Source: Styela clava
Lineage: Eukaryota; Chordata; Ascidiacea; Stolidobranchia; Styelidae
Assembly (NCBI RefSeq): GCF_964204865.1
Contig: NC_135254.1
Location: 16,125,001 to 16,189,000, forward strand
Direction of reading: 5' to 3'
DNA length: 64,000 bases
This document shows positions 1 to 10,944 of this stretch, in pieces; positions within the stretch are counted from its first letter, which is position 1, and every line of letters starts with the position of its first letter. A program made the translations under genes and the position numbers. The notes below the pieces were generated by a model. It searched no databases and was not told the DNA's origin. It saw only the letters and a program-made list of their open reading frames with translations.

Positions 1-433
1 CAATCTGTTTCAATATTTCCCTAAATTCTTCCTGGTCACTGAAACTCGAACTACAGAATCTAGAATAAAAAATAAACTATGAATATTAAAATAAAATGAA
101 TGATTTGACTTGGTTTCATTTATTAGATTTAATGTTGCTTTGCTATTACCTGTATAACGTTTTTGAATTTGAAAATCCTGTATCTTTGTCAGATGGTTTG
201 ACATTTTCTATGATGTGATTTTGCAATAGCTTGTTGAGAACCTTCTTCGACTGCTTCGTCGTTGCTTTTTCAAACCGCGGCATGTCTCTTAAGACTCCAA
301 GCATGGCGGTGGTAGCCGATGATCCGGTGAAAGTATTTCGATATGTTTTCAGAAAACGATAGTGTGTTTTAACGCAGATTTTCGATGTAAAGTTGTACTG
401 AATTTCGTTCCACATTTCGGTGTATTGAAACAT
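1..433 (-). CDS. DEP-domain protein, 5' end (DEPDC1-like), partial
   Basis: Two exons of a gene running off the left edge. Exon 1 is 433-150, starting at an ATG in a good context (AACAAAATG) and ending at a donor AG|GTAATA. Exon 2 is 59-1, after an acceptor TTCTAG, and the frame stays open across the join. Residues ~5-95 read as a DEP domain: an N-terminal MWNEI motif, a middle FLKTYRNTFTGSSA segment and KVLNKLLQNHIIENV before an LYR end, in the order seen in DEPDC1/DEPDC7 proteins. DEP domains are membrane- or partner-docking modules; DEPDC1 homologues also carry a RhoGAP-like domain, which would lie outside the window. An in-frame stop upstream of the ATG supports this start. The DEPDC1 rather than DEPDC7 assignment rests on motif resemblance only. 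Confidence 0.72.
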
Positions 434-2640
434 TTTGTTCCGTTCGCTATTGAAGACGTTACTTGCTATCGTTTCGTCAACACTGTTGAGTCTTCCGTGA
501 AACGCTGGTTATATAGAATGGAAGACCGTGCTCAATTAAACATTGACGTACTCGAATATCAAAATATTGTGGGGAGGCAGCCAATTATATTCTATAAAAT
601 AAATTATTTTTCTCGTAATTGGAGCAGGATCGTCATCGCTTCGACGGCCTATCGTTATGTGTGCAGGTGGCAACATTTTTTTGCAACTAGAACATTTTAG
701 AAGATTTTGCCATATCTATCTGATTAAAAATTATATATACATATATTTTATTCAGGTGGCAATATTAATCTACACTGCATTGTAGGCCTGTTGCACATTT
801 TCTTACGTCTAACGTCATACGTATATTTACGATCCAAAATAACCCTCTACGTATTATGCTAATTTACATACAACATTCCAATTAGAAAAAGCGTGTCTCC
901 CTCCAATTTTATATTCATATGAGTTGTTTCTAGTCTGGGAACAGGCGTTTTCTATCACGTAATGCAATTTAGAAAATTCGAATTGAGACAAATAAAAAAA
1001 ACATATATCTATATTTAAAATGTTCAGCGGCTATTATCTCCAAAGCTACAAAAATTAAGAAAAAATAAATGCATTAATATATCTGGGTAACACCATGCAT
1101 TTGTTGAGAAATAATTGTTACAAAACATTTGTTGTAAAACAAGATTATCAGTGGCTTTGTTTACTTTAAAATATCGTCAGGCTAATAATAAAAGTGCGTG
1201 AGTCATTTTTATCGGGTTTGAGTAAAACTTCCCAAAGATATTGTCATGCCATTAAGAGTAAATAATTTTCCATGGTTAAATTTTTTAGGCGTAGCGGGTT
1301 TTCAATTTTTTTGAATGACGCCTGCATATTGCGACATAATGGAGTACTGTGACTTGCGCAAAAATGTGTCTACAACTTGAGAACGTACGCAATTTTGCGT
1401 GACGTGATTAGTTTTCAGCAACATTAGTTTATGGCTTTAGTTTAGGGCTCCGTGAGAGAAACCTAGGGGCTCCGCGAGCTATTCGAGTACTTACTATTAA
1501 AATTGCTAAAATGAAAGATTACTATTCTGAAAAATCATCAAATACGTATTAAACTGCCAACTATAGATAGATTGCAATAGTATTTTCCCGATCTTGGGAT
1601 TTGTCAGATTTGAGTCTTTCAGTTTTCAAGATTATTTTTATCAAGATATAGCCAATACAAAATCCCAAGGTTGTCGTTAGAATCTCAATACAATTTGCAA
1701 TGTACAAATTACCTTGACAGATACGGATATATTTAAAAATCCCTTGTTTGCTGGTATAAATGTGTCTGAATCTGAAATATCTGAATCTGAATCAATGTAA
1801 CCTGTGGTTGCGTCGACTTATATGTATAAAATCATTAACACTCAAAATTACTTCAGCAATCTGCAGATTCAGAAACAATGAAACAAAGTTCTTGTGGACT
1901 ACTGTATATTCTGAACAACGCTGTTATAATAAGATATTAGAAACAATGTCGTTCTGCCCTTATAAGATTCCGGTAATTTGATGAAGTCGTTTGTGGCCGT
2001 CCCCATTAATCATAACTGATTGTGTGGATATGTGATAGATTTCAGGGTTAAACGAATTCGACAAATTTGAAATCTTCTCGCAACACTAAATTCGTCCTTT
2101 CGCAGGGTTTCACTCAATTTATTTAAGATATCACCGTTTAAAAAATCTTAAGATCTGGACGAAATACAGAAGATTTATATTAACTTTTTTCCCAATAAAA
2201 ATCTGATCCATATACTTATCTTATATATCGTCACATACCGAAAAATACCACCAAAGTTTTTGATTTACAGTGGGTTTTTAATCTTTTGTGAGTGTTATCT
2301 TTCGTTTCAGATTTTAGTTTCCATATTATATAATGCGCTTTTCAATCTAGAAATTTGAGCGTCAGATTAACCTCTATATTTTTAGCATGTCGTTGCCGAT
2401 GAATATAATATACTAACTTGTTGTTGACGCTAAACTCACAATTCCGCACGAGTACTGAAAAGTAATTATCGTCGTCCTCGTGGAACAATAGACGCGTATG
2501 CCAAGGACAATTTGTGATTGGGGGAGAATAAACCCCGACATAAAGATGTTTGCGGCCTAAAAACACGTCACACGTTACGAAAACAATCGGCAATATTAAC
2601 AAAATGCAATCTCGCAAGTTATAAGCGTCTTTTTCAGTCT
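434..2640. other. AT-rich intergenic stretch, no gene seen
   Basis: No coding exon, RNA gene or bounded element was recognised. Short open frames here lack any domain signature. A short motif near 1445 (GGGCTCCGTGAGAGAAAC) recurs in altered form near 30605, suggesting old repeat debris. The first few hundred bases should hold the promoter of the DEP gene. Confidence 0.5.
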
Positions 2641-2689
2641 TTCAAAAATATTAGAAGGAAGGGGGTTCGATCCCGAATTTATGGTTTCA

Positions 2690-2885
2690 TTATCTTTGAA
2701 CCCGCGAACATTTGCAGCCTGCACATTTGCACTCGCGGACATTTGAACCCATGTACATTTGCACCCACGGACATTTGAACCCGCATACATTCGCACCCGC
2801 GTACTTTTACACCCACGTACAATTACACCCACAGACATTTGCACCCATGAACATCTATATCCATGAGCATTTGCATTCGTGTTAG
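2690..2885. repeat. 16-bp minisatellite, copy 1
   Basis: About 12 head-to-tail units of a 16-bp motif close to CCCACGGACATTTGAA, each diverged by several bases. The array begins just after GGTTTCATTATCTTTG. The same unit, with a related left boundary, recurs at 28985-29165 (inverted) and 41515-41700, so it is a dispersed family and not a single local expansion. Open reading frames over it are artefacts of the period. Confidence 0.85.
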
Positions 2886-3012
2886 TTCGGTCCCGCGCAA
2901 AGTTTCTCCTCGCATCAATGCCCTTTTTTCCTCGCTGACAATTCCGAACTGTTTCTTTAGGACGTTGCCGCTGCGAATATGACAAGTCCTTTTGCGAAAA
3001 TAAGTTGGAAAC

Positions 3013-3640
3013 ATGGTGCTTACATTATCCAAGACCTCAGGAGAAAACGACTTATTGATCTCCAGAGGCCGCAAATATTGTAAGCGAAATGATAGGGTTT
3101 CAGATGCTATTCATTGGACATGCCGTCAGCTTAGGAAATTTCGATGTAAATCGACTGTTGTTACAATCGGTGAAAATGTAATAAAAGAACTAGGATATCA
3201 CAGTCATTCTGGCTACAGCATTAAGACAGAAGTTGGGATCATTCGTGCAACATTAAAAGAAGCAGCATCAACACCATCAAATACATCGACAAGATATATT
3301 TTAGGTGAAGTATTGAATAACAGATCAGCAGATGTACTCATGCGCTTGCCAAGCAAGTCGACTCTGGAGGCAGATATACGAAGAGTAAGGCGACAGAAAA
3401 ATTGTTTTTAAACGAATTCTACAAGTACTAGCTTCAATATTCCGAGCGAATGTTTAGATATCAGTTTGCATGACACTGGCCCAGAGGATCGTCATCGGAT
3501 AGTTGCTATTGGAGATCGATCACTACTTGCACATCTAGACAAATATATCTAGACAAATATCTTGGCGACGGTACATTTGATGTGGTGCCCAATATTTTCT
3601 TCCAGTTATATACAATTCACTTTAAAGTGAGGGCATCTTA
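3013..3640 (+). pseudogene. FLYWCH / MULE transposase N-terminal remnant
   Basis: An open frame at 3013-3411 carries a FLYWCH-type zinc-finger pattern (a basic segment after LLISRGRKY, then IHWTCRQ, FRCKST and a GYHSHSG histidine pair). A helical region with a DVLMRLPSKSTLEADIRRVRR segment follows. After a frameshift near 3411 the reading continues to a stretch with LGDGTFDVVPNIFFQLYTIH at about 3565-3625, a hallmark of the catalytic core start in Mutator-like transposases. A direct duplication of ATCTAGACAAATAT around 3533-3562 adds an in-frame stop. The rest of the catalytic domain is missing. The MULE superfamily makes ~9-bp target duplications, which matters for the foldback element 2 kb downstream. 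Confidence 0.75.
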
Positions 3641-3749
3641 TCCTCCCTGACGAAAATTTCCCATAAGACTTCATTATTTCACGTTTTCCAAATATGGCAC
3701 AAGATGGCGTCTATGAACTTGTTTAACATTAAGGAAGTTAGTTGATTGC

Positions 3750-4390
3750 CGGCCATGGAATGACATTGTGCTATCCTATGTCGAATTTTGGGACTTTGAT
3801 TTTGGCAAATTTCTTTCAACCACCACTGAAAATTATTCATGCAAAAATGCCTATAAAATAATAATAATGAAACAGTTTGTCCCCCCAAACATGTACAAGT
3901 CCCTTTGGCAAGAATCTTTTAATATTCCTAGTGTACAGTGGAATAAATATTTCATAAATTCATATTCATCAACTATTGAAACAAAGATGAGATCTTTTCA
4001 AATGAAACTGTTTTTTATAAAGCTATAGTACTGAATAATATTTTATATGGATTTGGGCTAGTGGAAACAAACTTGTGTGAATTTTGTAAATTATATATCG
4101 AAACTCTTTTGCATTTATTTTATTATTGTGAGATAACTAGTAAATTTTGGTCTGAGATAGACCAATGGATTGTTTTCAAGACAGATAACTTAAATTTTGA
4201 TCTTTCCATCAAAGAATATTTTATGGAATTTGATGACATTTCAGAAATACAATTTATCATTTGTGTATTATTGGCTGCCCGCTTTTTTATATATAGATGC
4301 CGGATCCAGAAGCGAAAACCAATTTTTGATGTTTTTTATAAATTTAATCGTGACAACGAGAAATATATAGCAATAAAAAAATGGTAAAAT
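3750..4390 (+). pseudogene. L1/Tx1-like LINE ORF2 C-terminal remnant
   Basis: The reading frame resembles the C-terminal part of L1-clade ORF2. A tryptophan/phenylalanine-rich segment is followed by a zinc-knuckle-like pattern, CEFCKLYIETLLHLFYYC (C-x2-C-x8-H-x4-C), then a FW pair, and it ends at a TAA at 4385. A single frameshift in a T-run near 4010-4020 breaks the frame; both parts are otherwise collinear. No reverse transcriptase or endonuclease remains, so this is a 5'-truncated, dead copy. Confidence 0.7.
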
Positions 4391-4477
4391 CCTGATACAC
4401 AAAAGAAAATTGCATTTATTCATATAAAAATCGATCGAGTGATTTTTTGCTGTTAAATTACATGTTACTGTTTTTCT

Positions 4478-4770
4478 TTTCTTATTTGCTAATTGATTGT
4501 CTTATATAGTATATATATACATAAAATGTGACATTTTTCTGTTTTCCTATAACATTATTAGACTACAATTGCAAACATTGTGAGAAATTACCTTTTATAC
4601 CTATATTGCTGATTTAAAAACTGTTTTTTTTTAATATTCTATTTGCTGAATGATTGCCCTGCTACGATATATACATATAATGTGAAATTTTCTCTAATTT
4701 TTTCAGTTTTCTTGTAACATAATTAGATTGCGATTGCAAACATTGTGATCAATTTTATGACTGTATTACC
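4478..4770 (+). repeat. Tandemly duplicated ~150-bp segment in the LINE 3' tail
   Basis: Two diverged copies lie head to tail, about 4483-4596 and 4640-4758. Both run from a TATTTGCT(A/G)A(A/T)TGATTG start, through an ATATATACATA stretch and AATGTGA, to a GATTGCAAACATTGTG end. They follow the stop codon of the L1-like fragment, so they probably belong to its 3' UTR. Confidence 0.6.
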
Positions 4771-4949
4771 AATATTGTTTATTTCAATATAAGTTTATCT
4801 TCTAATTAATTGTATAGTATAGAGGACTTGCACGGGTCACGTGACTTTGTTTACTGGACTGCAAAAAAAACAAAAACGTTCATTTGACTCCTGTCAGTTG
4901 CGAGTCGGATTATACGTTTCCGTTTTTTTTTTATTTTGGCTGTTGAAAA

Positions 4950-5130
4950 TGGTTATTTCGTATTGTTCCGTTGGTTGTACGTATAGTATAGACAACGAAA
5001 TGGATCTACAATCATATTCCACTGTTTTCAAAAAATCCGGAACGTCGCGCAATGTGAATATCATCTATTGATTGGCAGGATTGATTGGTGTCAAGTCCAG
5101 AAGTCATCTCGCTTGTGTTTCACTGTAATC
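4950..5130 (+). pseudogene. THAP-domain remnant
   Basis: The frame from the ATG at 4950 begins MVISYCSVGCTY, matching the start of the THAP zinc finger (C-x-x-GC). About 40 codons on, in another frame, lies RIDWCQVQKSSRLCF, resembling the W...P..S..C..HF half of the domain. The parts are in different frames and the central region is poorly conserved, so this is a decayed copy. THAP domains occur both in host factors and in P-element- and ISL2EU-type transposases; no transposase core is visible here. Confidence 0.45.
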
Positions 5131-5591
5131 AGTAATCTGTAGTTTATTTTCTCACCATACTAAATGCACACTTAATATACAAATTGTAATAAATAAATAA
5201 AAGGCATTTCAGGGTGAGGGGAGCCGCGAGAAACCAAATTTGGTTATCGAGCAGCGGCACCCATAAACAAGTCTAACAAGGAAATAACAACAAAAAAAAG
5301 TCGAACTGTGTATATACAGTATCATATATACGTTAATTTGAAAATAAATATAAATACATCAAGGCATTCCAACCAGGTATGCCCAGTAATAGGGCGTTTC
5401 AACAACAACAAAACAAGAAACGACTCCGTGCACCAATAATCTAAGTAGCCATGACGATAGCTGCGTTGAGGTAAAGTCACAATGGTACCATTGTGAGGTG
5501 ATTGTGGTCGTATGTAGAACATTGTATGGTGCAGGGCTACAGTTGTTTAGGTATCAATGGTAACAATGAAGTTTCACGAACAGGAAGCCTA

Positions 5592-5600
5592 CCAGTAGTA
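5592..5600. repeat. 9-bp target-site duplication, left
   Basis: CCAGTAGTA, identical to 10107-10115, directly abutting the terminal inverted repeat of the foldback element. Confidence 0.9.
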
Positions 5601-5849
5601 ACCTAGGTAAGGCTAGCGGACACTTCCAGCAGACAGTTACCAATTTTTCCAAATTTGAACCCGCCATGTTCCACGACAGTTGTCGCGAATTCACTTAATT
5701 GCGGCTACATTGATGCAAAAAATTAGACGATTAACCCTTTTAGAAACTAACGACAGGCCTGAAACATAATAAAAAACAAAAATGATTGAAACAACACATT
5801 TTTTCCTCGGTAAAATGAATTATTGCTCAGAAGCTCATTTATCGAAAAA

Positions 5850-6880
5850 ATCTAAAATTTAACTGAGTTGAAGCGTAATTTATGCAAGAAATAATTTTTT
5901 CTCATGCAATTCATTAATACCGGGTATTTGATGAAGATATATGAATCATATATTAAATTTTAAAAAAATTCCACCATGCGGAAAGTTGAGAAATACCCCC
6001 CAATTTAAGGAAAATTATTAGAAAATCGTCAATATAACTCAGTTAAAAGCGTAATTTGTGCAGAAAATAATATTTTCTCATCAAATTCATTAATACAGTG
6101 TATTTGATGGACAAATATAAAATACATATTAAAATTAAAAAATAATCCACCGTGCGGAAAGTAGGGAAATTCCCTTCAATTGAAGAAAAAAATATAAGAA
6201 ATCGTCAATTTGACTCAGTTAAAGCGTAATTTAGGTAAGAAGGAATTTTTTCTCATTTAATTCATTAATGCAGTGAGTTTGGTGGACAAATATAAAATAC
6301 ATATTAAAATTTAAAAAAAATCCACCGTGAGGAAAGTAGGGAAATTCCCCTCAATTGAAGAAAAAAATATAAGAAATGGTCAATTTGACTCAGTTAAAGC
6401 GTAATTTAGGTAAGAAGGAATTTTTTCTCATCCAATTCATTAATGCAGTGTGTTTGGGGGACAAATATAAAATACATATTGAAATTTAAAAAAAATCCAC
6501 CGTGCGGAAAGTAGGAAAATCCCCCCAAATGAAGAAAAAAATATAGGAAATAGTCAATTTGACTCAGTTAAAGCGTAATTTAGGTAAGAAGGAATGTTTT
6601 CTCATTCAATTCATTAATGCGGTGTATTTGGTGGACAAATATAAAATACATATTGAAATTTAAAAAAATCCACCGTGCGGAAAGTAGGGAAATTCCCCCC
6701 AATTGAAGAAAAAAATATAAGAATCCGTCAATTTAACTCAGTTAAAGCGTAATTTAGGTAAGAAAGAATGTTTTCTCATCCAATTCATTAATGCAGTTTG
6801 TTTGGTGGACAAATATAAAATACATATTAAAATTTTAAAAATATCCACCATGCGGAAAGTGGGGAAATTCGGTACTCTCG
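5850..6880. repeat. Left arm tandem array, ~175-bp unit, ~6 copies
   Basis: Each unit holds a CCACCGTGCGGAAAGTAGGG box, an AACTCAGTTAAAGCGTAATT-type box and a TTCATTAATGCAGTG box. The first box occurs near 5974, 6148, 6324, 6499, 6672 and 6846, giving a period of about 174-176 bp. Confidence 0.9.
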
Positions 6881-7189
6881 AAATATGGACACAAAGATGA
6901 CGCACAACCTGAATATAAAAGGTGTACCAGTATAGGTTCAGATTTAGAATCTAGTCTAGATTGTACGCTTTCGGGAGCGCAGGAAATAACCCATTTATTT
7001 AAAAAATATTTATCTCCATCAAATACACTGTTATAATAAATTGGATGAGAAAAAAATATTTTTTGCATAAATGGGTTATTTCCTGCGCTCCCGAAAGCGT
7101 ACAATCTAGACTAGATTCTAAATCTGAACCTATCCTGGGACACCTTTTATATTCAGGTTGTGCGTCATCTTTGTGTCCATATTTCGAGA

Positions 7190-9830
7190 GAACCGAATTT
7201 CCCTACTTTCCGCATGGTGGATTTTTTTAAATTTTAATATGTATTTTATATTTGTTCACAAAACACACTGCATTAATGAATTGGATGAGAAAAAATTCCT
7301 TCTTACCTAAATTACGCTTTAACTGAGTCAAATTGACGATTTCTTATATTTTTTTTTTCAATTGAGGGGAATTTCCCTACTTTCCGCACGGTGGATTATT
7401 TTTAAATTTCAATATGTATTTTATATTTGTCCACCAAATACACTGTATTAATGAATTGGATGAGAAAATATTATTTCCTGCATAAATTACGCTTTTAACT
7501 GAGTTATATTGACGATTTCCTAAAAATTTTCCTTAAATTGGGGGGAATTTCCCTACTTTCCGCATGGTGGATTTTTTTTAAATTTTAATATGTATTTTAT
7601 ATTTGTCCACCAAACACACTGCATTAATGAATTGGATGAAAAAAAATTCCTTCTTACCTAAACTACGCTTTAACTGAGTCAAATTGACGATTTCTTAAAT
7701 TTTTCTCTTCAATTGAGGGGAATTTGCCTACTTTCCGCAAGGTGGATTTTTTTCAAATTTTAATATATATTTCATATATCTTCATCGAATACACTGTATT
7801 AATAAATTGAATGAGAAAAAAATATTTTTTGCATAAATGGGTTATTTCCTGCGCTCCCGAAAGCGTACAATCTAGACTAGATTCTAAATCTGAACCTATC
7901 CTGGTACACCTTTTATATTCAGGTTGTGCGTCATCTTTGTATCCATATTTCGAGGGAACCGAATTTCCCTACTTTCCGCATGGTGGATTTTTTTTAAATT
8001 TCAATATGTATTTTATATTTGTCCACAAAACACACTGCATTAATGAATTGGATGAGAAAACATTCCTTCTTACCTAAATTACGCTTTAACTGAGTTAAAT
8101 TGACGGATTCTTATATTTTTTTTTCTTCAATTGGGGGGAATTTCTCTACTTTCCGCACGGTGGAATTTTTTTTTAATTTTGATATGTATTTTATGTTTGT
8201 CCACCAAACACACTGCATCAATGAATTGGATGAGAAAACATTACTTCTTACCTAAATTACGCTTTAACAGAGTTAAATTGACGATTTCTTATATTTTTTT
8301 CTTTAATTGGGGGGAATTTCCCTACTTTCCGCATGGTGAATATTTTTTAAATTTAAATATGTATTTTATATTTGTCCACCGAACGCACTGCATTAATGAA
8401 TTGTATGAGAAAAAATTCCTTCTTACCTAAATTACGCTTTAACTGAGTCAAATTGACGATTTCTTATATATTTTTTTTAATTGAGGGGAATTTCCCTACT
8501 TTCCGCAAGGTGGATTTTTTTTAAATTTTAATATGTATTTTATATTTGACTACCAAACACACTACATTAATGAATTGGATGAGAAAAAATTCTTTCTTAC
8601 CTAAATTACGCTTTAACTGGGTCAAATTGATGATTTCTTATATTTTTTTCTTTAATTGGGGGGAATTTCCCTACTTTCCGCATGGTGAATTTTTTTTAAA
8701 TTTCAATATGTATTTTATTTTTTTCCACCGAACACACTGCATAATGAATTGGATGAGAAAAAATTCCTTCTTACATAAATTACGCTTTAACTGAGTTAAA
8801 TAGACGATTTCCTAAATATTTTCATCAAATTGAGGGGAATTTCCCTACATTCCGCATAGTGGATTTTTTTTAAATTTCAATTTGTATTTAATATTTGTCC
8901 ACCAAACACACTGCATTAATGAATTGGATGAGAAAAAATTCCTTGTTACCTAAATTACGCTTTAACTGAGTGAAATAGACGATTTGTTAAATATTTTCAT
9001 CAAATTGGAGGGAATTTCCCTACTTTCCGCACGGCGGATTTTTTTTAAATTTTAATATGTATTTTATATTCGTCCAACAAACACACTGCATTAATGAATT
9101 CGATGAGAAAAAAATTCCTTCTTACCTAAATTACGAAGTAACTGAGTCAAATTGACGATTTCTTATATTTTTTTCTTAAATTGGGGGGAATTTCCCTACT
9201 TTCCGCAGGGTGGTTTTTTTTTAAATTTTAATATGTATTTTATATTTGTCCACCAAACACACTGCATTAATGAATTGTATGGGAAAAAATTCCTTCTTAC
9301 CTAAATTACGCTTTAACTGAGTCAAATTGACGATTTCTTTTTTTTTTCTTTAATTGAGGGGAATTTCCCTACTTTCCTCATGGTGGATTTTTTTTAAATT
9401 TCAATATATATTTTATATTTGACCACCAAACACACTGCATTAATGAATTGGATGAGAAAAAATTCCTTCTTACCTAAATTACGCTTTAACTGAGTCAAAT
9501 TGACGATTTCTTATATTTTTTTCTTCAATTAGGGGGATTTCCCTACTTTCCGCACGGTGGATTTTTTTCAAATTTTAATAGGTATTTTATATTTGTCCAC
9601 CAAATAAACTGCATTAATGAATTGGATGAGAAAATATTATTTACTGCATAAATTACGCTTTTAACTGAGTTAGTTTGACGATTTCTTAAAAAAATTTCCT
9701 TAATTTGGGGGGTATTTCCCAACTTTCCGCATGGTGGAATTTTTTTTAAATTTAATATATGTTTATATATCTTCATCAAATACACGGTATTAATGAATTG
9801 CATGAGAAAAAATTATTTCTTGCATAAATT
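7190..9830. repeat. Right arm tandem array, ~175-bp unit, ~15 copies, inverted
   Basis: This is the reverse-oriented array of the same unit. The CCCTACTTTCCGCAYGGTGG-type box recurs near 7192, 7370, 7548, 7727, 7965, 8142, 8318, 8493, 8667, 8840, 9016, 9193, 9363, 9540 and 9715. The larger step between 7727 and 7965 is due to a ~130-bp insert (about 7835-7965) identical to the one at the palindrome centre. The arm lengths are unequal (6 vs 15 units), which implies array expansion or contraction after insertion. Confidence 0.9.
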
Positions 9831-10106
9831 ACGCTTCAACTCAGTTAAATTTTAGATTTTTTCGATAAATGAGCTTCTGAGCAATAATTCATTTTACCGA
9901 GGAAAAAATGTGTTGTTTCAATCATTTTTGTTTTTTATTATGTTTCAGGCCTGTCGTTAGTTTCTAAAAGGGTTAATCGTCTAATTTTTTGCATCAATGT
10001 AGCCGCAATTAAGTGAATTCGCGACAACTGTCGTGGAACATGGCGGGTTCGAATTTGGAAAAATTGGTAACTGTCCGCTGGAAGTGTCCGCTAGCTTTAC
10101 CTAGGT

Positions 10107-10115
10107 CCAGTAGTA
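10107..10115. repeat. 9-bp target-site duplication, right
   Basis: CCAGTAGTA, the partner of 5592-5600. Confidence 0.9.
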
Positions 10116-10860
10116 TGGTATGCATGCAACGGTAGTACCGGTAGTCATAAATAATTTAACCTTTTATGGTAAGAAGAAAATTGAACTTCAGTGTGTAACT
10201 GGAAGGCACATGATCAATGAATAAATGGTATCCTACGAGATCAAGGTAGGATAAAATTTCATGTGGAACTAACCACTTCATACAGAACATGGAAAAAGCA
10301 AAGGTAGGTAGATTGATAAGAATCTAATGTCAGTCAATTTATGACATAACGAGGCCAAATGCACAAAGATAAAAAAAAAAATTTACAATCGAATATGGTT
10401 TAACAACAATGATGTCACTAAGGGTGCCAGAGACCAAGATCCCAGTAACTCAGATCAGGCTCAAATATTACCAATATATAACTGACTATATTACATGACA
10501 TCACAGTGCATGAACTATGCATGGTCTCCTCTCACATGATATCCTCTCATTCACACAGTGGGTCAATCAGAGATGAATCAAATATGTAAAAAGAAACAAT
10601 TCATAGTAGTAAATAGGTAATAAAGAGGTCACGGTGAGAAAAGACAATATGAGCTTTGCATTGGAAGCATGACTGATTGTAAATGCATATAGCAGGACAA
10701 TTGTCATTTAATAAAAGAATGATACCTAAAATATTTGCTTTCAAAAGCTCGCCCCTTGATATATTGGGTGAAATTAAAAATACAGTAAATACTTCTTGCA
10801 AGGCTGGGTCCATGTAACATACATGGGTAAAAATATTTGTTTGATTACACGATAAATTCC
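10116..10860. other. Intergenic stretch, nothing recognised
   Basis: AT-rich sequence between the foldback element and the retrotransposon 3' end. No domain-bearing frame, tRNA or bounded repeat was seen. Confidence 0.5.
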
Positions 10861-10944
10861 AAAATTATATATTTCAGGTACTCTGGATCACTGGATCAAG
10901 TCGACAGTGAAGCTGGCAATGGCGAAGAAAGGTCAGGATTCACT

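Larger units (their letters stand above)
5601..10106. mobile_element. Giant foldback element (MULE-like), 4506 bp
   Basis: The ends are mirror images: ACCTAGGTAAGGCTAGCGG at the left and the reverse complement of ACCTAGGTAAAGCTAGCGG at the right. The inverted repeat continues for ~250 bp of unique sequence on each side and then into tandem arrays of a ~175-bp unit in opposite orientations. There are about 6 units on the left (5850-6880) and about 15 on the right (7190-9730). The arms meet in a near-perfect palindrome centred near 7020. A 9-bp direct repeat, CCAGTAGTA, flanks it exactly. A 9-bp TSD with long TIRs is typical of the Mutator superfamily, and the tandem-repeat arms are typical of foldback (FB/Galileo-like) structure. 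There is no transposase inside, so it must have been mobilised in trans. Apparent proteins of 60-100 codons here are translated repeat units. Confidence 0.92.

Noticed and set aside
2655-2680. GGTTCGATCCC resembling a tRNA B-box
   Set aside because: No acceptor stem, D-arm or A-box at the proper distance upstream.
2596-2985. 129-codon minus-strand frame
   Set aside because: Its repetitive VRGCKSTW-type text is the 16-bp minisatellite in translation.
6835-9803. Several 60-100-codon frames on both strands
   Set aside because: They are translations of the ~175-bp repeat unit of the foldback element and repeat the same peptide with each copy.
5850-9830. CRISPR-like array
   Set aside because: Units are ~175 bp, similar over their whole length with no unique spacers, and the arms are inverted; this is a eukaryotic foldback element.
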